From positions 1 through 64,000 of the forward strand of contig DIGE01000018.1 of the NCBI GenBank assembly GCA_002419465.1: a DNA stretch of 64,000 bases, read 5' to 3'. Below the pieces are notes generated by a model. It saw only the letters and a list, made by a program, of their open reading frames with translations, had not been told where the DNA came from and did no database searches. Below, piece after piece: positions 27,197-33,475 of this stretch. The stretch comes from Geobacter sp. UBA5730. GTDB lineage: Bacteria > Desulfobacterota > Desulfuromonadia > Geobacterales > Pseudopelobacteraceae. The position numbers and the translations under genes were made by a program. Positions within the stretch are counted from its first letter, which is position 1. Every line of letters begins with the position of its first letter.

Positions 27197-27243
27197 AAAG
27201 CAACGCCCCTGTAGCCACATTGGCTACAGGGGCGTTGCGCTTT
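27197..27243. terminator. Strong bidirectional hairpin terminator
   Basis: An 18-bp perfect stem (27200-27217 with 27221-27238) closes a 3-base loop, with an A-rich run before and CGCTTT after. It separates the plus-strand foldase operon from the minus-strand tandem receiver gene. Confidence 0.85.
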
Positions 27244-27258
27244 CAGGGTCGCAAAGTA

Positions 27259-28008
27259 TCAGGCCCGGTTGCGCAGGTATTTCAGAAACTCCTCTTGTGT
27301 TAACTGTTTTTTGCTGACCAGATGGGAGATTTCCCGGCTCATAGCCGACCGTTCCCCATCCTTCAGCTCCCCCTTTAACAGCACGAAAAACGGAATGTTC
27401 TGGCTGTAGGGGAACAGCCGGAATTTGTCCAGCAACTCAAAAGCCGACATGTCAGGCAACATCGCAGTGCTAAAGGCCAGGTACTTTGGGTGCAACGAGG
27501 TCAGCGCCAGGGCTTCTTTCCCGGTGTACCCCTTGACGACCTCAAAACCGATTCCTGTCAGCAGAGTGGAAAGGTTCTCTTCGCCGGAACGGGACACCAC
27601 CAAGGCCTGCAGATCCCAGGTTTCAACATCCTCGGTCAACCCGTAGACAGCCAACCGGTCCAGCAGATACTGCTCATCCAATGGGGTCACAAAGAAACCG
27701 GCCACCGGAAAGACTCCGCCAACCTTGCCCTTTTCACTTAAAAAGACCGGCAACACGGGGATATTCCGCGTAACCGGGTTGCTTTTTATCTGTAGCAAAA
27801 GCCCCCAGCCGTCGGTTGCGTGCGGCGAAATATCCAGCACCACTCCCAACGGACGCCCTTCAGCTAATTGTTCCAGCGTCCCCAGCCGGGCACTATAGCC
27901 GGCTGACTCCAGATAACGACACAGAATTGCCTCGCGTCCTTCATCTGGACGGACTCCCAGCACCCAGATCTCAGGGCGTTCTGCTGTCTCGCCGGTCGGG
28001 GCACTCAT
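27259..28008 (-). CDS. Tandem degenerate receiver-domain protein
   Basis: The 249-residue product appears to have two receiver-like folds and no output domain. In the first (about 12-122) the phosphoacceptor-like Asp59 is present (VVLDISPHATDG), but the lysine position reads TPLD. In the second (about 134-245) the phosphoacceptor position is Ser180 (AFSTAMLPDMSAFELL). It probably works as a pseudo-receiver adaptor. The start overlaps the stop of the TPR gene by four bases, so the two are coupled, and mltD lies upstream in the same operon. The partner is unknown. Confidence 0.75.
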   Translation of the reverse strand: MSAPTGETAERPEIWVLGVRPDEGREAILCRYLESAGYSARLGTLEQLAEGRPLGVVLDISPHATDGWGLLLQIKSNPVTRNIPVLPVFLSEKGKVGGVFPVAGFFVTPLDEQYLLDRLAVYGLTEDVETWDLQALVVSRSGEENLSTLLTGIGFEVVKGYTGKEALALTSLHPKYLAFSTAMLPDMSAFELLDKFRLFPYSQNIPFFVLLKGELKDGERSAMSREISHLVSKKQLTQEEFLKYLRNRA

Positions 28009-28739
28009 CGCCGCACCGTCATCCGTTTTTGCATCCGACCGCCCATGGCTGCCATTTGGTGTTTCTGCAACTGTCCGAGGCTCTCAAGGTGGAACTGGTA
28101 CCAGGGATCACCAAAACTGCGCATCTTCATCTTGCGGTTATTCGTGAGATGGTCGAGATTTTCGGTGATATGGGGGTCTCCAGGCAGTTTCTTCAATCCT
28201 CGATTGAGCACCTCAATGGCCTTGGCTGTATCGTTGCATTCTTCGGCAAGGCAGTAGGCATAGAGATTCCAGAGTAATGACTCCTTGCCATTCCACTGGA
28301 CCGCTTTCTCAAACGCCTTCTCCATTTTGTCCCGCTTCTGACGTTTCAGGTAACAGATGGCCAACATACCCATGGCGATCCAGTTTTTGAAAAAAGCCTG
28401 CTCCAGATGGGGAAAGGCATTAGAAAAATCCCGCTTGATATAGTAGGCCATGCCGATCTGCGAGTTGATCTGCTGGCTGACATAAAGCTGCCAGGGGCCA
28501 TATCGCAAGGCATCTTTCATCACCCGGATCGCTTTCTCGAACCGCTGTCCCTGCAGATCCTTACCGGCCAATTCAAGCGCCACCATCACCTTTTTGATGA
28601 TAATTCGGGAAAGCACCACAAAGCTGGCGGTAAAGATCACCACGCCAATCAACAAGGCTATCCACCAGGCAAGCTTAAACGCCAACAACACGAGAAAAAC
28701 AGCAACACCTGCAGCAGCACACACCAGAATTGAATACAT
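28005..28739 (-). CDS. Membrane-anchored TPR protein
   Basis: The 244-residue product has two closely spaced N-terminal membrane segments (about 3-20 and 24-46) followed by a soluble region of TPR-like helical repeats (about 60-205) with pairs such as KAIRVMKDALRYGPW and KAIEVLNRGLKKLPGDP. The C-terminus is rich in Met, Gln and Arg. It lies between mltD and the tandem receiver gene, 38 bp after mltD and overlapping the latter by ATGA. A scaffold role in a cell-envelope process is inferred from context only. Confidence 0.82.
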   Translation of the reverse strand: MYSILVCAAAGVAVFLVLLAFKLAWWIALLIGVVIFTASFVVLSRIIIKKVMVALELAGKDLQGQRFEKAIRVMKDALRYGPWQLYVSQQINSQIGMAYYIKRDFSNAFPHLEQAFFKNWIAMGMLAICYLKRQKRDKMEKAFEKAVQWNGKESLLWNLYAYCLAEECNDTAKAIEVLNRGLKKLPGDPHITENLDHLTNNRKMKMRSFGDPWYQFHLESLGQLQKHQMAAMGGRMQKRMTVRR

Positions 28740-28777
28740 TGAATAATAATCCTCTCAAGGGGGAATTGTCGGTTACG

Positions 28778-30235
28778 TTATGCCTTTACCCTGTCGGTGG
28801 CGTTGTTCTTCGCTATAATCAGCCGCTTGCCGGGGGCCAGGACAGCCTTGGTCTTCAGATTGTTCCATACGGCCAGCAGCTTGGTGGAAACCTTGAATCG
28901 CCGAGCCAAAGCAGGCAGGGTATCGCCCTTGCGAATCGTGTAATAACGGTTATCTGCCTGACGAGCAGGCTGTTTGCCTTCATTGGCAAAATGTACAGAT
29001 TGGCGAGCCGGCACGATCAAAACCTTTCCGGCCACCCGGTCCTTTCTGCTCAAGCCATTCAGCTCGGCCAGTTCACCGGTGCTGATATTGAAACGACGGG
29101 CAACGCTCCGCAGATTATCCTTGCGGCTGGCAGTATAGCGTGCATACACGGTCTTTTCACTAAAACGCTCCTGCTCGGGAACCTTGACGTATTCGGCTTC
29201 AAAACGCGCACGGGTCCCCTTGGGGATACGCAACTCAAAGTCTGGGTAGTTTGGAGGGGTTGACCAGTGCCGAAGCGCCGGGTTTAAATCCCTGATACTC
29301 TGGCAGGTGGTGTCGGTCAGGCGGGCGACCAGTTCGAGGTCGGTCCGGCCAGGCAGGGTCACGGTGTCGTATTCGATCTGCGGCACCGCCACAGCGGCGG
29401 CAAAACCGTAACGGGCCGGGTCCTTGGCAACAATGGCGGCCGCCAACAACTTGGGTACGTAATCCTTGGTTTCACGCTTGAGGTAGGAACCCTTGGTCAG
29501 CTCCCAGAAGTCGCTGGTATTGTATTTGTCTATGGCCCGGAAAATTTTGTTCTCGCCAGCGTTGTAACCGGCCGTAGCCAGATACCAATCACCGTTGAAC
29601 ATGCCGGAGAGGTCCTTCAAATACATGGCAGCAGCCACCGTGGCCTTGACCGGGTCCTTACGTTCATCAATCCACTGGTCTATCCGCAGGGAATAACGCC
29701 GGCCGGTAGCGGACATAAACTGCCAGGGGCCCACGGCATTTGCAACCGAGCGGGCATGCAGCGTAAAGCCGCTCTCAATCATGGCCACATAGACCAGATC
29801 CTCCGGTAGCCCTTCTTTGCGAAAGACCTCCTTCATCATGGGGGCATAACGGGCGGAACGGGCAAGCCAGCGAGCAAAGGATGCCTTACCATGCCCCTGA
29901 AAATGGTTAATAAAGTACTCCACCTGACTGTTCAAGGTCAGAGGCAGATCAGAGGCCGGCAAGTCATCGGGCAACCGCAACTCCGACAAGTCGGCAGCAC
30001 CTTCCTTCAGCTCATCGAGGGTGAAAAATGGTGTCACACCGGCGACCGCCGCACCGCCGGTCAACTCCTCAAGGCCCGTCGACAAGGCGTGCAGATCGGG
30101 CTTGGGCGACGTGGCACCGGCGATATGTGGACGAACCAACTCGTTCAGCAGTGCCTGAGTCGGCTCAGAAGCACCTTGGGCAGGTACTGTCATAAGCAGC
30201 AGTGCAAGACATGCGAGAAAAAATGATGGTTTCAC
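28778..30235 (-). CDS. mltD: Membrane-bound lytic murein transglycosylase D-like protein with two LysM domains
   Basis: Cleaves peptidoglycan glycan strands to 1,6-anhydro products in the periplasm. The 485-residue product starts at GTG 30235 (GAGGTAA upstream). It has a signal peptide (about 1-21), an SLT domain (about 125-260) with catalytic Glu in MIESGF and the motifs GPWQFMSATGRRY and LATAGYNAGE, and two LysM domains near 370-415 and 430-480. It lacks the lipobox of E. coli MltD. It heads the operon with the TPR and receiver genes and is driven by a fully consensus promoter. Confidence 0.93.
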   Translation of the reverse strand: MKPSFFLACLALLLMTVPAQGASEPTQALLNELVRPHIAGATSPKPDLHALSTGLEELTGGAAVAGVTPFFTLDELKEGAADLSELRLPDDLPASDLPLTLNSQVEYFINHFQGHGKASFARWLARSARYAPMMKEVFRKEGLPEDLVYVAMIESGFTLHARSVANAVGPWQFMSATGRRYSLRIDQWIDERKDPVKATVAAAMYLKDLSGMFNGDWYLATAGYNAGENKIFRAIDKYNTSDFWELTKGSYLKRETKDYVPKLLAAAIVAKDPARYGFAAAVAVPQIEYDTVTLPGRTDLELVARLTDTTCQSIRDLNPALRHWSTPPNYPDFELRIPKGTRARFEAEYVKVPEQERFSEKTVYARYTASRKDNLRSVARRFNISTGELAELNGLSRKDRVAGKVLIVPARQSVHFANEGKQPARQADNRYYTIRKGDTLPALARRFKVSTKLLAVWNNLKTKAVLAPGKRLIIAKNNATDRVKA

Positions 30236-30276
30236 GAGTGGGAGTTACCTCATCATTACATTGCAAAAGATGGCGC

Positions 30277-30305
30277 ATTATAGTCGCTTGCTCCGGCAAT
30301 GTCAA
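30277..30305 (-). promoter_or_regulatory. Fully consensus sigma-70 promoter of mltD
   Basis: On the minus strand TTGACA (30300-30305), a 17-base spacer and TATAAT (30277-30282): a perfect match at both boxes with ideal spacing. The mltD start codon lies 42 bp beyond the -10. Confidence 0.9.
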
Positions 30306-30337
30306 ACAACATAATTACCTGTTTTTACTAATAAAAA

Positions 30338-30374
30338 CCAAACAAGCCCACCGGTTGCCGGTGGGCTTGTTTGG
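30338..30374 (-). terminator. Rho-independent terminator of the DUF948/YtxH genes
   Basis: A 17-bp perfect stem (30338-30354 with 30358-30374) around a 3-base loop, followed on the minus strand by a run of five Ts. It ends the YtxH transcript just before the mltD promoter. Confidence 0.9.
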
Positions 30375-30401
30375 TTCACACAAAAGAATGGGAACGGGTG
30401 A

Positions 30402-30713
30402 CTAGGAATGCAGTTTACCCTTTTCCTTCTGCATGGCCTCCCGGCCAGCCTCAATGGCTGAGGCCAGGATTGACTTCTTCTCGCGCAGCGTTTCTTGTCC
30501 CTCTTCATAAGCAGTAACAATCTTTGCCTGGGCTTCCTTAGCGTACGCCTTGATCTTGTCCACTGCGTCATCCGCCAGGTCCGCGATCTGCTCTCTGGTC
30601 TCACGGCCGCTTTTGGGAGCGTACAGCAATGCCAGACCGGCACCAAGGGCTGCGCCAGCCAAAAATGAAACCACTACCGTGCCTGTCGATACTCCATTGT
30701 CATCGTGTGCCAT
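30402..30713 (-). CDS. YtxH domain protein
   Basis: The 103-residue product has one N-terminal membrane segment (about 11-31, VVVSFLAGAALGAGLALLYA) followed by the family motif PKSGRETREQI and a charged helical tail that could form a coiled coil. YtxH proteins are stress-linked small membrane proteins of unknown mechanism. It is two bases from the DUF948 gene, with which YtxH genes are commonly paired. A second YtxH gene is at 36534. Confidence 0.9.
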   Translation of the reverse strand: MAHDDNGVSTGTVVVSFLAGAALGAGLALLYAPKSGRETREQIADLADDAVDKIKAYAKEAQAKIVTAYEEGQETLREKKSILASAIEAGREAMQKEKGKLHS

Positions 30714-30715
30714 GG

Positions 30716-31114
30716 TTATTCTCCTTTCAATGTACGATTGTAATAGCGCTCCAGCAGGTACTTACCGGCAACCTTGGCACCAGTCACCCAGACGCCGGTC
30801 TGGGCGAGAACGCTGGTGACCACCCCCACCGAGCGGTTGATCGTAGAAATCTGGTTACCGGTTTCACCCAGAGCCGACATGAACCTTTTCACATCATCGG
30901 TATGCTCAGCCACGCCGCCCCCCACGGTCTTCAACTCTACCAGCACGGCATTCAGCTCCGTGATAGTGGGCTTCAGCTCATTGGTGAGCAGGTCGGCCAG
31001 AGAAGCAACCGATTCAGCGGTACGTTTGACCGAGATGATGGTCGGAATCAGGAACAGTACCAACACCACCAGGGCGAGGGCAGCAATCAGTGCTGCAAGT
31101 GCGCCGAAAGTCAT
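30716..31114 (-). CDS. DUF948 membrane protein
   Basis: The 132-residue product starts at ATG 31114, picked for the AAAGGAG eight bases upstream and because the promoter at 31153-31180 lies inside the longer ORF. It has one N-terminal membrane segment (about 4-25) and a helical region containing the family pattern around ELKPTITELNAVLVELKTVG. DUF948 proteins often pair with YtxH, as here. The function is unknown; a methyl-accepting-like coiled coil on the periplasmic or cytoplasmic side is possible. Confidence 0.85.
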   Translation of the reverse strand: MTFGALAALIAALALVVLVLFLIPTIISVKRTAESVASLADLLTNELKPTITELNAVLVELKTVGGGVAEHTDDVKRFMSALGETGNQISTINRSVGVVTSVLAQTGVWVTGAKVAGKYLLERYYNRTLKGE

Positions 31115-31152
31115 TACGGCACTCCTTTCACGAAACATCAGAATGAGTTTAC

Positions 31153-31180
31153 AGTATAACCTAAGGCACCGGTTGTGCAA
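31153..31180 (-). promoter_or_regulatory. Promoter of the DUF948/YtxH operon
   Basis: On the minus strand TTGCAC (31175-31180), a 16-base spacer and TATACT (31153-31158), about 40 bp before ATG 31114. Confidence 0.65.
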
Positions 31181-31256
31181 GCGCTTCAGCAGGTTTTTTC
31201 AAACAGAACTCCAGAAGCGCCGCCGTGACGCCTCAGAAGGCACGCAGCACGCGGAT

Positions 31257-32006
31257 TCAGCCACACACAGATTTTGACGTTCCGAGATACTCACTCCCGC
31301 ACAAGGCAGCTGCAGCCTGCTCAGCCAGGCAACCACTCTGCAGGTTGGTATCTTCGGCCAGATTGATTAATTGTTTGGCCCAGGTTAAGGAACGGGAAGG
31401 CATGGTGGCGATCCGCTCTGCCAGGGTGATCACGTCAGCCCAATACTGATCAGCAGCCACCAGCCGGTCCACCAGCCCCATCTGCAACGCCTCGGCAGCG
31501 CCATAGCTGTCGCAGGTCAGAAAAATTTCCCGTGCCCGGCTTTTTCCCACTAGTCTGGGCAGCTTCTGGGTGCCACAAAAACCGGTAATGATCCCCAATC
31601 GTGCACCGGGATGGGCAATCAGCGCCTTGTCGCTGGCAATGCGAATATCACAAGCCAGCGCCAGATCAAAACCGCCTCCCATGGTGATGCCATTCAGAGC
31701 GCCGACAATCGGCTTGGTGCACCGTTCCATCTGTTCGAACAATGACTGCCCGAGTTCGCTGAATTGCAAGCCTTCCAGAGGGGTGAAAGAACGCATCTGG
31801 CCGATGTCGGCCCCCACGGCAAAAGACTCGCCAGGCCAGCCTGAAAGCACGATGCAACCCACCTCATCAGCGGCCTCAAGCTGAGTAAAGGCTCGTTTGA
31901 GCTCACGGATGGCGGTCACCGACAGCTTATTGAAGCGAGAGCCGCCATCCAGGATCAGGTAGCCGACCCGCTTACGAGTTTCGATACGCATTTTTTTATA
32001 CGGCAT
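31257..32006 (-). CDS. Crotonase-fold (enoyl-CoA hydratase/isomerase family) protein lacking both canonical glutamates
   Basis: The 249-residue product has the crotonase fold with the oxyanion-hole segments GADIGQM and NGITMGGGFDLALACDI. The two catalytic glutamates of enoyl-CoA hydratase are replaced: the first position is Asp (GGGFDLAL rather than GGCELAM) and the second Gly (HPGARLG rather than QPEILLG). Hydration of enoyl-CoA is therefore doubtful, and an isomerase, hydrolase, dehalogenase-like or non-CoA reaction is possible. It follows cobO by 28 bp in a three-gene cluster whose first gene is another crotonase. Confidence 0.85.
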   Translation of the reverse strand: MPYKKMRIETRKRVGYLILDGGSRFNKLSVTAIRELKRAFTQLEAADEVGCIVLSGWPGESFAVGADIGQMRSFTPLEGLQFSELGQSLFEQMERCTKPIVGALNGITMGGGFDLALACDIRIASDKALIAHPGARLGIITGFCGTQKLPRLVGKSRAREIFLTCDSYGAAEALQMGLVDRLVAADQYWADVITLAERIATMPSRSLTWAKQLINLAEDTNLQSGCLAEQAAAALCGSEYLGTSKSVCG

Positions 32007-32034
32007 CAGTCATTGACTCCTTGGCCGGTCCAGC

Positions 32035-32562
32035 TTACATCTCAATGCCGGTTCTCGCAGGAACGCCAGCTTTGTAGTAGTGCTTGATCTCACGCATTTC
32101 GGTGACCAGATCAGCGGCGGCAATCAGCTGCTCATGGGCATTGCGGCCGGTGATGACGAGTTCCATCTGCGGCGGCCGCAAGGCGATCAGTTCCAGCACC
32201 TGCTCCAGATCAACCAGACCAAACCCCAGCGCACCGTTCAGTTCATCCAGCACCACCAGATCGTAATTCCCCGCAGTGACAATCTCCCGGGCCTGCGCCA
32301 AGGCCCCCTGGGCAGCTGCCCGATCTGCGCTGATATCATCAGTGTTCACCCAGCCAGGCCGTCCGGTCTGGATGATGGTGAAGAGCGGTGCCAACCTTTC
32401 AGCGATCAGCTGTTCACCATAGGGACCGCCCCCTTTGATGAACTGAAAAAAACAGACCTTCAGTCCGCGGCCCACAGCCCGCAGACATAACCCCAGGGCG
32501 GCAGTGGTCTTGCCTTTCCCGGCACCGGTATAAATCTGTAGACAGCCTTGACTGAGCGGCAT
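32035..32562 (-). CDS. cobO: Cob(I)yrinic acid a,c-diamide adenosyltransferase
   Basis: Transfers the 5'-deoxyadenosyl group of ATP to corrinoid cobalt, making adenosylcobalamin or its precursors (CobA/BtuR/CobO family). The 175-residue product has the P-loop GAGKGKTT at about 13-20, the LVVLDELNGAL Walker B region and the C-terminal VTEMREIKHYYKAGVPARTGIE signature. The start lies three bases after the upstream crotonase stop. Its placement between two crotonase genes suggests a link to a B12-dependent acyl-CoA pathway, but that is inference. Confidence 0.94.
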   Translation of the reverse strand: MPLSQGCLQIYTGAGKGKTTAALGLCLRAVGRGLKVCFFQFIKGGGPYGEQLIAERLAPLFTIIQTGRPGWVNTDDISADRAAAQGALAQAREIVTAGNYDLVVLDELNGALGFGLVDLEQVLELIALRPPQMELVITGRNAHEQLIAAADLVTEMREIKHYYKAGVPARTGIEM

Positions 32563-32565
32563 CGA

Positions 32566-33330
32566 TCAATCCCCGCTGAACTGCGGCTCCCGCTTGTCCA
32601 GAAAGGAATCCATCCCCTCCTTCTGGTCGCGGGAAGCAAAACAGAGGGCAAAGGCATCCCGCTCCAGCAGGCAGGCGGTCTTGAGGTCGATATCATAGCC
32701 GGCCTCCACCATCTCGGCTCCCACCCGCAAAGCCAACGGCGAACGAGTACAGATCCGCTGTAGCAACGCCAGGGCCTCCTGCTCAAGCACAGCCGGAGCA
32801 AAAAGCCGATTCACCAGCCGCACCCGTAACGCCTCATCTGCCGGGATCAACTCACCGCTAAACAACATCTGCTTGGCCACAGAGCGCCCCACCAGCCGGG
32901 CAAGCCGCTGGGTTCCACCAAAGGCTGGCAGGCGGCCCTGGCTGATCTCGGGAAAACCAAAACGGGCCGAACTCTCAGCAACAGCAAAAGAGCAGGCCAA
33001 GGCCAACTCCAACCCCAGACCGGTTATCTCACCGGACAGGGCTGCCACCACCGGTTTACCGAGGGCCTCCAGGGAGAACAAAACCGATTGGCCAAAACCA
33101 GCCAATCGGGCAGCCTCCGGCGGTGTCAAGGGACCATCGGAGCCAACAGTGCAGAACGTGCCACCCTGGCCGCACACCAGCACCCCCCGCACGTCGTCAT
33201 GTGCTGCCAGACAGTCGAGCTGCCTACGCACCATCTCTAAAAAACTGCGACGGGAAAGCTGCGCACTACCAGGAAGCCGCAGCCACGCAATCGATCCTTG
33301 AAGCTCTATCCGGCAGGCCTTTTCCGACAT
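32566..33330 (-). CDS. Enoyl-CoA hydratase/isomerase family protein
   Basis: The start is ATG 33330, preceded by GGAGGAGA; the longer ORF from 33537 crosses the promoter. The 254-residue product has the crotonase fold with both catalytic glutamates in place: GLGLELALAC and GFPEISQGRLPAFGGTQRL. It probably hydrates a trans-2-enoyl-CoA or isomerises a related ester. It is the first gene of the minus-strand set crotonase / cobO / crotonase, and divergent from the glutamate dehydrogenase gene. Confidence 0.88.
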   Translation of the reverse strand: MSEKACRIELQGSIAWLRLPGSAQLSRRSFLEMVRRQLDCLAAHDDVRGVLVCGQGGTFCTVGSDGPLTPPEAARLAGFGQSVLFSLEALGKPVVAALSGEITGLGLELALACSFAVAESSARFGFPEISQGRLPAFGGTQRLARLVGRSVAKQMLFSGELIPADEALRVRLVNRLFAPAVLEQEALALLQRICTRSPLALRVGAEMVEAGYDIDLKTACLLERDAFALCFASRDQKEGMDSFLDKREPQFSGD

Positions 33331-33365
33331 CAATTCGTTCTCCTCCATATTTTCAGCAGGGTTAA

Positions 33366-33395
33366 AGTATACACACGCGTTATGGGCAGGGTCAA
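33366..33395 (-). promoter_or_regulatory. Promoter of the crotonase/cobO operon
   Basis: On the minus strand TTGACC (33390-33395), an 18-base spacer and TATACT (33366-33371), 36 bp before ATG 33330. It is divergent from the promoter at 33413-33440. A 7-bp inverted repeat ATGGGCA / TGCCCAT (33382-33388 and 33414-33420) straddles the gap and touches both promoters. Confidence 0.65.
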
Positions 33396-33412
33396 GATCG
33401 CTGTTTCCCTTC

Positions 33413-33440
33413 TTGCCCATCACGGGTTTACCGGTATACT
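33413..33440 (+). promoter_or_regulatory. Promoter of the NAD-glutamate dehydrogenase gene
   Basis: TTGCCC (33413-33418), a 16-base spacer and TATACT (33435-33440), 35 bp before ATG 33476. Confidence 0.6.
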
Positions 33441-33475
33441 CAACCTGCACGTAGCACCTGACCAGGAGGCTCCCT

